Assembly: GCA_903840435.1 (NCBI GenBank)
Contig: CAIMFV010000002.1
Span: 1-64,000, forward strand
Direction of reading: 5' to 3'
DNA: 64,000 nt
Origin: an uncultured Caulobacterales bacterium
GTDB lineage: Bacteria > Pseudomonadota > Alphaproteobacteria > Caulobacterales > Caulobacteraceae
Shown here: in pieces, positions 17,615 to 25,106 of the stretch
Layout: every line of letters begins with the position of its first letter
How positions within the stretch are numbered: the stretch's first letter is position 1
Notes under the pieces: generated by a model
What the model was told of the DNA's origin: nothing
The model's database searches: none
The model's input: the letters and a program-made list of their open reading frames with translations, nothing else
Program-made: the position numbers and the translations under genes

Positions 17615-18786
17615 CACAGGGCCTCGTAGCCATAAAGCCATTCCATCCGGTCGAGCGGGTCTGAACCGGTCATCCGATCCGCGATGCGGGCAGCGGAAAA
17701 GGCCAAGCCCGCCGCAGGGCCTGGCAAATGAAAGAGCCGCGCATTGCGGCGCGACCAGGCCTGCACCTTGGCAGTCCGTTCGATGCGGGCGCTGAAATAG
17801 GCCTTTAACGCCAGGGTCGGATCTTCGAGCACCTTCAATCGGTTGGCCAAGACCACAGCGTCCTCAATCGCCATGGCCGCGCCTTGGGCAAGGAAGGGCA
17901 ACATGGGGTGGCAAGCATCGCCCAACAGGCTGATCCGCCCCTTGGTCCATTGGGTCATTTTCGGGCGACCATAGAGCGCCCAGCGAAACGGCTGACGGAC
18001 CGCCGCGCACAGGTGCCGCACCTCATCGGGCCAATCAGAGAATTCTTGCTGTAATTGGTCGGGGTCACCGGGCGTTGTCCAACCTTCATGATGCCAGTCT
18101 TGTTCAACGACACCGACAAAATTCACCGCCCGCCCACCGCTGACATAATAGTGGACGAAGTGACGTTCAGGCCCTGTCCACACAACAGCTTTTGGGGGGA
18201 TCAGCCCTCGCGGCAGATCATCGGTCGCCACTACGCCGCGCCAGGCGACCTGACCGGTAAACTGTAAGCTTTCCTTGCCAAACAACGCCTCGCGCACAAC
18301 CGAGCGCACGCCGTCACAGCCGAGAGCAAAATCAGAGGCCACCAAGCGACCCGACTTCATTTGGACATATGCACTCTTGTGATCGGAGAGGGCGCCCGCA
18401 ACCTCTTCGCCCAGATGGATGGACACGCGGCGATATTCCTTCAGCGCCGCCAGTAGCAAGGCCTGCAGGTCAGAACGGTGGACCTGCAAATAGGGCGCAC
18501 CCCATCGCGCCCTCGCCGTCGCCCCCAAAGGATTGGCGAGCAGGAGCACACCGTCGCTCGCCCGATAGACCTCAGCCGATTGCGGTTCAAAGCCGATCTT
18601 TTGCAAGCCGGGGAGAAGGCCAAGGCTTGCCAGAGCATGGGTGGCGTTGGGGCTTAGCTGCAGCCCCGCCCCCGCCTCTTTTAACACCTGGGCGCGCTCA
18701 AACACCTCCACGTCAATGCCGTGGCGGGCCAGGGCCAAGGCGGCGGTGAGACCTGCGATCCCAGCCCCGACAATGGTTGCGCGCAT
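17614..18786 (-). CDS. FAD-dependent monooxygenase (salicylate hydroxylase-like)
   Basis: The start at 18786 has GGAGAA 7 bases upstream and places the Rossmann motif VGAGIAGLTAALALA at residue 6; a longer reading frame upstream is not needed. The 390-residue protein is a class A flavoprotein hydroxylase with LQLSPNATHAL, LGCDGVRSVVRE and GDACHPMLPFLAQGAAMAIED. Relatives hydroxylate salicylate, 3-hydroxybenzoate or similar aromatic acids using NAD(P)H and O2. The coupling with amaB is unexpected, so the natural substrate may be something other than salicylate. Confidence 0.85.
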   Translation of the reverse strand: MRATIVGAGIAGLTAALALARHGIDVEVFERAQVLKEAGAGLQLSPNATHALASLGLLPGLQKIGFEPQSAEVYRASDGVLLLANPLGATARARWGAPYLQVHRSDLQALLLAALKEYRRVSIHLGEEVAGALSDHKSAYVQMKSGRLVASDFALGCDGVRSVVREALFGKESLQFTGQVAWRGVVATDDLPRGLIPPKAVVWTGPERHFVHYYVSGGRAVNFVGVVEQDWHHEGWTTPGDPDQLQQEFSDWPDEVRHLCAAVRQPFRWALYGRPKMTQWTKGRISLLGDACHPMLPFLAQGAAMAIEDAVVLANRLKVLEDPTLALKAYFSARIERTAKVQAWSRRNARLFHLPGPAAGLAFSAARIADRMTGSDPLDRMEWLYGYEAL

Positions 18787-18960
18787 TCCAAGTTTCTCCG
18801 CTCGCCGATTGATGCGAGATGGTTGACCTTGGTCGGTGTTTCGGCTTCTAAGGTCAAGTGCCACAGAAAATTCGAAACGCGTTAACCGACGCGTTGAGCG
18901 TTGGCGTCTAAGGGGAATGCATTGGTTTTGCAGTGGCTTTCCGACGAGGGACCGGATGGT

Positions 18961-20181
18961 GTGCCGGGACCGTTCGCCCGTGCGCCACAGCCCGCATGGC
19001 ATGACCCCGCGCCGCGCGACGACACGCGCCCCTCCCACCTTGTCGACACGACCATGCTCTACGCGCCGCGATCTGGTGGGGTGAAGCGCTATTTGATGGC
19101 CAAGCGCACCTGGTTCGCCGCCAATCGTCCGGCGGTTCGCCACAGTCTGGTGGTGCCCGGCTCGTTCAATGGCGACAATGGGCGCGGCTCGGTGACTGTC
19201 GCCTCTATGCGCCTACCCTTCGGCGACGGCTACCGATGGCCAACCTCGGTGCGGCGCTGGTCGGACCAGTTGGTGTCGCTCAAGCCCGATCTGATCGAGG
19301 CCGGCGACCCCTATGGGCCGGGTCACGCAGCACTGGACGCCTCTGTCAGGCTCGGCGTTCCTGTGGTCGGCTTTTGTCATTCAGACCCGGCAGCCTTAGC
19401 CGCCTTGCACCTTGGCGACTGGGCGGAAGCGCCTGTGCGGCGACGCTGGGCGGAGTTTTTCCGCCAGTTCGACCGGGTGGTCGCCCCATCGCGCCATATT
19501 GCTGAGCGGCTTGATGCGGCCGGTGTCCATAAGGTGACGGTGCAGGCCCTTGGCGTCGACACCCACATCTTCAGCCCCGAGCGCCGCGACGCGAACCGTT
19601 TGCGCCAAGAGCTCGGTCTCGCTGACGACGTGCGGCTTTTGGTGTTCGCTGGACGCCCAGCCCGAGAAAAAAATGTCGAGGTGCTGTTGGAAGCCGCCGA
19701 ACTCTTGGGCGAGCCCTACCACCTCCTGCTCATCCACGCCGGTCAGGGGTGTCGCCCGCAGGACAATGCCACCTTCCTCGACTATGTCAGTGAGCCGCGG
19801 GAGATGGCCCGCCTCCTCGCCTCCTGCGACGCCTTTGTGCATGCCAATGATCGCGAACCCTTCGGGCTGATCGCGCTTGAGGCCTTGGCCTGTGGCTTGC
19901 CCATGGTCGGGGTTGCGTCCGGCGGTATTGCTGAACTGGTGGACGAAGAGGTTGGCCAACTGGCCTCGCGCGCCACATCGGAACATATGGCGGCTGCGGT
20001 GGACGGACTGTTCTCCCGCGATCTTGCGCCCATTCGCGCCGCTGCCCGCGCCCGTGCGGTCAACCGCCACGGCTGGGATGCAACCTTTGAGGGATTGTCC
20101 GCCCTCTACGGTGCCCTGTGCGGCACGCCACAGGGACAGACCCACCCCCTGCCCTTGCCGCCCTCAAGCCCGAGACCCTAG
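18961..20181 (+). CDS. GT4-family glycosyltransferase
   Basis: The product of about 406 residues is a GT-B retaining transferase with an N-terminal TTMLYAPRSGGVKRYL segment, VVAPSRHIAERL in the middle and the EPFGLIALEALACG (Glu-x7-Glu) donor-binding motif. Relatives transfer mannose or other sugars to lipids or surface glycans. It is probably cytoplasmic or membrane-associated. The start is unsure: GTG at 18961 has GAGGG 10 bases upstream, while a TTG at 18901 would add 20 residues. It is divergent from the monooxygenase gene and only 4 bases before the next gene. Confidence 0.8.
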   Translation: MPGPFARAPQPAWHDPAPRDDTRPSHLVDTTMLYAPRSGGVKRYLMAKRTWFAANRPAVRHSLVVPGSFNGDNGRGSVTVASMRLPFGDGYRWPTSVRRWSDQLVSLKPDLIEAGDPYGPGHAALDASVRLGVPVVGFCHSDPAALAALHLGDWAEAPVRRRWAEFFRQFDRVVAPSRHIAERLDAAGVHKVTVQALGVDTHIFSPERRDANRLRQELGLADDVRLLVFAGRPAREKNVEVLLEAAELLGEPYHLLLIHAGQGCRPQDNATFLDYVSEPREMARLLASCDAFVHANDREPFGLIALEALACGLPMVGVASGGIAELVDEEVGQLASRATSEHMAAAVDGLFSRDLAPIRAAARARAVNRHGWDATFEGLSALYGALCGTPQGQTHPLPLPPSSPRP

Positions 20182-20185
20182 GCGC

Positions 20186-21391
20186 TTGTCCGCTCAGCCT
20201 CCTCCCCAAGTTGCCAATCCCATCTTGGCCAACCTCCCCACCACGATTTTCGAGGTGATGAGCGGGCTTGCCCGTCAATATAAGGCCGTCAATCTTGGCC
20301 AAGGCTTTCCAGACGACCCTGGACCGCTCTCTGTCCGGACGGCAGCCGCAGACGCGGTGTTGCACGGAGATAACCAGTACCCGCCGATGATGGGACAAAT
20401 GGCGTTGCGCGACGCCGTCGCCGCCTTCTACCGCCAGATCCAAGGCTTAAGGCTTGACAGCGATCAGGTCATCATCACCTGCGGCGCGACGGAAGCCTTG
20501 GCGGCCAGCCTGTTGGCCCTCATCGCGCCCGGAGACGAAGTGGTTATTTTTCAACCGCTTTACGATCTCTATGCGCCGATGGTGCGCCGGGCAGGTGGCC
20601 AGCCGAAATTCGCCAATCTGCGCCCTCCTTTGTGGCGGCTGACGGCGGAGCTGATTGATGAAGCGATCAGCGACGCGACCAAATTGGTGATTTTCAACAA
20701 CCCCTTAAACCCCGCTGGCATTGTCCACAGCGCCGAGGAGCTGGCCTTGCTGGCCAAGGCGTGCGTTCGTCATGATGTGATCGCCATTTGCGACGAAGTC
20801 TGGGAACAGGTTGTCTTTGACGGACCGGCCTTTCAGCCCTTGATAGCCTTCCCAGGCATGGCCGAACGCACGGTCAAGATTGGCTCGGCGGGCAAGATGT
20901 TTTCGCTCACCGGCTGGAAAATCGGTTGGACGGTGGCTGCGCCCCATCTGACCCGCGCCATCGCCAAGGCCCATCAGTTCCTAACCTTCACCCTTGCACC
21001 GCCCCTGCAAACCGCAGTGACGTTTGGGCTGGAAACCTGGCTGACCGAGGCGGGAGCTGCCGAAGCCCAGACGCGACGCCACGCCTTCCTTGCCTCGCGA
21101 GATCGCCTTACCGGGCTGTTGCGGGCCGAGGGCTTTTCCGTCTCGCAGGCGCAAGGCACCTATTTCCTCACCCTTGATCTTAAGGCCTCCGGCATTGGCC
21201 TCGACGATGTCACCTTTTGCCGCCTGGCGGTGGAGGAAGCGGGCGTCGTCGCCATCCCCATCTCAGCCTTTTACGACCAGTCCCCCGAAATTGGCTTTGT
21301 CCGGCTCTGCTTCGCCAAATATGACGCAACCCTCGACGCCGGCGCCGAACGCTTGGCCAAGGCGCGCCAGATTGCCATGGCCCGCGGTTAG
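20186..21391 (+). CDS. PLP-dependent aminotransferase (kynurenine/methionine aminotransferase-like)
   Basis: The best start is a TTG 4 bases after the glycosyltransferase stop, giving 401 residues (SAQPPPQVANPILANL). Class I aminotransferase signatures include VNLGQGFPDDPGP, ITCGATEALAAS, NNPLNPAG, ICDEVWEQVVFDG and the PLP-lysine segment GSAGKMFSLTGWKIGW. The sequence resembles kynurenine aminotransferase/glutamine transaminase K and YbdL, which use aromatic and sulfur amino acids. The substrate is not certain. The palindromic repeats begin about 20 bases after the stop. Confidence 0.88.
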   Translation: MSAQPPPQVANPILANLPTTIFEVMSGLARQYKAVNLGQGFPDDPGPLSVRTAAADAVLHGDNQYPPMMGQMALRDAVAAFYRQIQGLRLDSDQVIITCGATEALAASLLALIAPGDEVVIFQPLYDLYAPMVRRAGGQPKFANLRPPLWRLTAELIDEAISDATKLVIFNNPLNPAGIVHSAEELALLAKACVRHDVIAICDEVWEQVVFDGPAFQPLIAFPGMAERTVKIGSAGKMFSLTGWKIGWTVAAPHLTRAIAKAHQFLTFTLAPPLQTAVTFGLETWLTEAGAAEAQTRRHAFLASRDRLTGLLRAEGFSVSQAQGTYFLTLDLKASGIGLDDVTFCRLAVEEAGVVAIPISAFYDQSPEIGFVRLCFAKYDATLDAGAERLAKARQIAMARG

Positions 21392-21409
21392 CCGCTGGGC
21401 CTACGGAGG

Positions 21410-21743
21410 ATCTCCTGGATACCGGCCTTCGCCGGTCATGAGCGGAAGATGTTGAAATCACCCACTTTTCCGCCGCTCACCCCGGCGTAGGCCGGGGTCC
21501 AGTGACCGGCCTGCTAAGGTTTGCAGATGACCCCCTGGATACCGGCCTTCGCCGGTATGAGCGGATGTTGTTGAAATTACACACCTTTCCGCCGCCCCCG
21601 GCGTAGGCCGGGGTCCAGAGACGGGCCCGCTCACGGTTGCGGATGACCCCCTGGATACCGGCCTTCGCCGGTATGAGCGGAAGATGTTGAAATCACACAC
21701 TTTTCCGCCGCCCCCCCCCCCCCCCGGCGTGGGCCGGGGTCCA
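21410..21743. repeat. Three-copy array of the palindromic repeat, with a C15 run
   Basis: Three copies of an 85-95-base unit lie at about 21414-21502, 21534-21616 and 21650-21743, about 120 bases apart. Each starts CTGGATACCGGCCTTCGCCGGT (the hairpin ACCGGC-CTTC-GCCGGT), continues through ATGAGCGG and a conserved spacer GATGTTGAAATCACACAC, and ends in GCGTAGGCCGGGGTCCAG. The parts match the family at 2-255 in inverted order. The third copy contains 15 consecutive C at 21711-21725. The array fills the space between convergent genes and may help end their transcripts. It contains no gene. Confidence 0.8.
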
Positions 21744-21767
21744 GGGTCGGGGGCTGGCTGAAGTTTT

Positions 21768-23324
21768 TTAGCTGATCGGCAGGGCCCCGCCCTCTTCGGT
21801 GCGTTTGGCGATGAAGGCGTCGAGGGGCTCGACATTGGCGGCGGCGTGTTCTGGAGGCACAAAGTCGGCGACGATCTTTTTCCACAAGGTATTGGCGCGT
21901 TCGGTGGCGGTCTTGGACCCGTTTTCGGTCCAAACGCCAAAATTCGACCAATCGGCGATCAAGGGCTCATAGAAGGCCGAGCGGTAGCGGGTCATAGTAT
22001 GGGCGGCCGCGAAAAAGTGGCCGCCGGGATTGACCTCGCGCAGGGCGTCCAGGCCAAGATCATCAGCGGTGGCTGGCGGCGGGGTACACATTTCGCCCAT
22101 GCACTGCACCACTTCCATGTCGGTGATAAACTTCTCAAATGACACCGACAGTCCGCCCTCGATCCAACCGGTGGCATGAACACAGACCGACGCCCCGGCG
22201 AGCATAGAGCCCCACAGCGACAATTGGGTTTCGTTCGCAGCCTGGGCATCCGCGACATTTGACGCTGACCCTGCTCCCGACCGCCACGGCAGACCGATCT
22301 TGCGGGCGAGTTGGCCCGCACCCAGCGTCGCCTTGACATGCTCAGGCGTCCCGAAAGCCGGCGCGCCGGACTTCATGTCGACATTGGAGGAAAAACTCCC
22401 ATAGAGCACGGGTGCGCCGGGCTTGGTAATTTGGGCCAGCGCAATGCCTGCCAAGGCCTCGGTATGTTGTAAGACCAGCGCGCCAGCCACCGTTATGGGC
22501 GCCATGGCGCCGGAGAGGCAAAAGGGTGTGATGACCGACAGCTGGCCTGCCCGGGCAAAGTCGATAATCCCCTGAGCCATTGGCGTATCGAGAAGGCGCG
22601 GCGAATTGGTGTTGATGATGGTGTAACAACGCACCTCATCACCAAAGGCCTCTGGCGACACGCCGCGCGCAATGCGAATCATCTCGAAACTGTCGGCGAT
22701 CTGGGGTGAGCCACGCGACATGATGTTAGGAAACTTGTCCGAAAGGGTTAGCTGGGCCTTTTGGATGGCGAGGTGGCGAAGATTGTGCGCCACATCTTGC
22801 GGCTCGACATAGACAGCGTGGGCATGCAGGGCATCGAAATGCTGGCTGAGCCGTACCAGATTTTCAAAGTCGACCAACCGGCCAGGCCGTTTGCCCTCGT
22901 CGAGGTCGGTGGCGTTAGGCGAGCCGCATCCGGCGACAAAGGTCATGGCGCCCAACTCGAAGACGAAATCACGCGTCTCATGCCCGGCGCGAATCGGGAT
23001 GCGCTTCGGGGCAGCGGCTAGGGCGGCTTCGATAATGTCGCGGCCGATGCGGACCATTTCGGTCTCTTCGTCGACCAAAGCCCCCGCCGCTGCGAACAAG
23101 TGTCGGGCCTCAGGCAACAAGACCTTCATGCCCAGTTCTTCAAGCGCGGTTAGCGCCGCCTCGTGAATGGCTTCGACCTGATCCTCGGTGAACACGCCTT
23201 GTGGCGTGAACGGATTGGTCATGCGCCGATAGCTAAGGCTGCGCGGCGGAAGCTCTTCAACGGGGCTGGCGCCCGGACGGACACGGCGGGCGCGACGGCT
23301 TTGCGGCTCTTGAAGATCGGTCAT
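21768..23324 (-). CDS. MttB-family methyltransferase (non-pyrrolysine)
   Basis: The 518-residue protein belongs to the trimethylamine methyltransferase (MttB) superfamily, judged from its length and segments such as FVAGCGSPNATDLDEGKRPG, MSRGSPQIADSFEM and NPGGHFFAAAHTMTRYRSAF. It reads through without an internal amber codon, so it is of the pyrrolysine-free type. Some members of that type demethylate glycine betaine or related quaternary amines and pass the methyl group to a corrinoid protein. No corrinoid-binding partner is encoded nearby. It is divergent from soxBDAG across 256 bases, which suggests shared control and a methylated glycine-type substrate. Confidence 0.82.
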   Translation of the reverse strand: MTDLQEPQSRRARRVRPGASPVEELPPRSLSYRRMTNPFTPQGVFTEDQVEAIHEAALTALEELGMKVLLPEARHLFAAAGALVDEETEMVRIGRDIIEAALAAAPKRIPIRAGHETRDFVFELGAMTFVAGCGSPNATDLDEGKRPGRLVDFENLVRLSQHFDALHAHAVYVEPQDVAHNLRHLAIQKAQLTLSDKFPNIMSRGSPQIADSFEMIRIARGVSPEAFGDEVRCYTIINTNSPRLLDTPMAQGIIDFARAGQLSVITPFCLSGAMAPITVAGALVLQHTEALAGIALAQITKPGAPVLYGSFSSNVDMKSGAPAFGTPEHVKATLGAGQLARKIGLPWRSGAGSASNVADAQAANETQLSLWGSMLAGASVCVHATGWIEGGLSVSFEKFITDMEVVQCMGEMCTPPPATADDLGLDALREVNPGGHFFAAAHTMTRYRSAFYEPLIADWSNFGVWTENGSKTATERANTLWKKIVADFVPPEHAAANVEPLDAFIAKRTEEGGALPIS

Positions 23325-23580
23325 CGGTGTTCCGAGCGGTTAAAGATCAGAGGCCTAATGGGCCTCAACTGGACCAAAGCTGCAACGCCCCCGACGTCAT
23401 GGCGCTATTCCTATTTCGAATGAACCCGGATTTGTCAGGTGACAGGCGACGTCCCGATCTAATTTCCGCACTTCCGGATCGAATTTTCCCATTGTCGCGC
23501 GGCGAAGGCGCGGCGTAGGCAGGGTACAGGGGCTTCAGTGGAAGTCCTCCCCTGACCAGGATGGATCGTTCCGGGCGCCC

Positions 23581-24834
23581 ATGACCTATTCCGCCCTGAA
23601 ACTACTGACCGAGGGCCTGAAAGGCCACAAGACCTGGCCACAGGCCTGGCGGGACCCTGCGCCAAAATCTCACTATGATGTTGTTATTATTGGCGGCGGC
23701 GGCCACGGACTGGCGACCGCCTATTATCTCGCCAAGGTACATGGGGTGCGCAATATCGCCGTGGTCGAACGCGGCTGGATCGGCGGGGGCAATACGGGGC
23801 GCAACACCACCATTGTGCGCTCCAATTACCGGTTGCCGCCTATGCAGGCCTTGATGGAGTTTTCCCTCAAGCTCTGGGAAGGCATGAGCCTTGATCTGAA
23901 TTTCAATGTGATGTTCAGCCCGCGCGGGGCCCTGTTTCTTGGCCATTCCGATTCTGACATGTTGCAACTCGCCCAACGGGGCGATGCGATGGAAGCGGCC
24001 GGAATTACGGCCGAGTTGATGTCGCTGGCTGAGGTGAAAAAACTCTGCCCCCTGTTGGACACTTCGACTTTGGCACGGTTTCCGATCCAAGGCGGGCTGA
24101 TCCAAAGACGCGGCGGCACGGCGCGCCACGATGCGGTGGCTTGGGGCTATGCGCGTGCGGCCGACGCCTTGGGCGTTGATATTCTGCAAAACTGCGAAGT
24201 TACCGGCATTGTGCGCCAGGGCGGTCGCGTCGTCGGTGTTGAGACCTCTAAGGGGCGGATCGGCGCCGACCGAGTTGGCATTTGCGTCGCGGGCAATTCC
24301 GGCCGCGTGGCCGCCCTTGCCGACCTGCGCCTGCCGATTGAATCCCACCTCTTACAGGCCTTTGTCTCTGAGCCGGTGAAGCCCATGCTCGACACAGTGG
24401 TCATGTCGCAATCGCTGCACTGCTACATCAGTCAATCAGACAAGGGCGAAATCGTTCTTGGCGGCAATCCAGATCAGTATCCGACCTATAGTCAGCGCGG
24501 CTCCCCCCACCGCATCGAAGAGGCGGCGACCGAGGCCATGGCGCTTATCCCCGCACTCTCCCGTCTGCGGATGCTGCGCTCCTGGGCAGGAACGACAGAT
24601 ATGAGTTTCGACGGCGCGCCGATCTTGGATGCGACGTCGGTCGAGGGGCTCTATTTGAATGGCGGCTGGTGCTATGGCGGCTTTAAGGCGACGCCGGGGT
24701 CGGGCTATCTCTACGCCCACCTGCTGGCCAAAGGCGTGAACCACGCGGTGGCCGCGCCCTTCCGGCTTGATCGGTTCGAAACTGGCCACACGATCGATGA
24801 AGCGGGCGCTGGCCCCATGCCGCAGAATCGCTGA
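23581..24834 (+). CDS. soxB: Sarcosine oxidase beta subunit
   Basis: The 417-residue flavoprotein subunit of heterotetrameric sarcosine oxidase starts with the family-typical YSALKLLTEGLKGHKTWPQA and the FAD motif VVIIGGGGHGLATAYYLAK. It also has ERGWIGGGNTGRNTTIVRSN (the FMN-linkage region follows RSN) and GGWCYGGFKATPGSG near the C-terminus. The complex oxidises sarcosine to glycine, making hydrogen peroxide and 5,10-methylene-THF. The ribosome binding site is weak. It begins the soxBDAG operon. Confidence 0.95.
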   Translation: MTYSALKLLTEGLKGHKTWPQAWRDPAPKSHYDVVIIGGGGHGLATAYYLAKVHGVRNIAVVERGWIGGGNTGRNTTIVRSNYRLPPMQALMEFSLKLWEGMSLDLNFNVMFSPRGALFLGHSDSDMLQLAQRGDAMEAAGITAELMSLAEVKKLCPLLDTSTLARFPIQGGLIQRRGGTARHDAVAWGYARAADALGVDILQNCEVTGIVRQGGRVVGVETSKGRIGADRVGICVAGNSGRVAALADLRLPIESHLLQAFVSEPVKPMLDTVVMSQSLHCYISQSDKGEIVLGGNPDQYPTYSQRGSPHRIEEAATEAMALIPALSRLRMLRSWAGTTDMSFDGAPILDATSVEGLYLNGGWCYGGFKATPGSGYLYAHLLAKGVNHAVAAPFRLDRFETGHTIDEAGAGPMPQNR

Positions 24835-24848
24835 GGAGGCCGCCGCCC

Positions 24849-25106
24849 ATGATGCTGATCACCTGCCCCCATTGCGGCCCGCGTGCTCTGGATGAATTTG
24901 TGTTTGATCGGCCGGTTGAGGCGATTACCGCACCCGATGCGGATACGCAGACCTTGGTTGCACAACTCTATAAGCGCACCAATGCCAGAGGGCCCTCGCG
25001 GGAATTATGGCGTCACAGCCTGGGCTGCCGGTCTTGGATGACCTTGGTGCGCGACACAGCCACCCATCAGATCTGCGATGTTGAACCGGTGGGAGGCGCA
25101 AGGTGA
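24849..25106 (+). CDS. soxD: Sarcosine oxidase delta subunit
   Basis: This 85-residue zinc-binding subunit has the expected ligands: ITCPHCGPR near the N-terminus and the His and Cys of WRHSLGCRSW. It follows soxB by 14 bases with GAGGAGG upstream of the ATG, and its stop overlaps the soxA GTG. Confidence 0.95.
   Translation: MMLITCPHCGPRALDEFVFDRPVEAITAPDADTQTLVAQLYKRTNARGPSRELWRHSLGCRSWMTLVRDTATHQICDVEPVGGAR

Noticed and set aside
18858-18880. CtrA box (TTAA-N7-TTAA) near the divergent promoter at 18.8 kb
   Set aside because: Only the first half-site TTAACC is present; the second half reads GTTG.
21458-21951. Minus-strand frames over the second repeat array
   Set aside because: They again translate the repeats and the C15 run, and overlap the end of the MttB gene.
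21768-23324. Pyrrolysine-containing MttB
   Set aside because: The gene has no in-frame amber codon, so it is of the pyrrolysine-free type.
23325-23580. Riboswitch in the soxB leader (for example a glycine aptamer)
   Set aside because: I could not match the conserved core of any known aptamer; only GC-rich sequence without clear pairing is seen.
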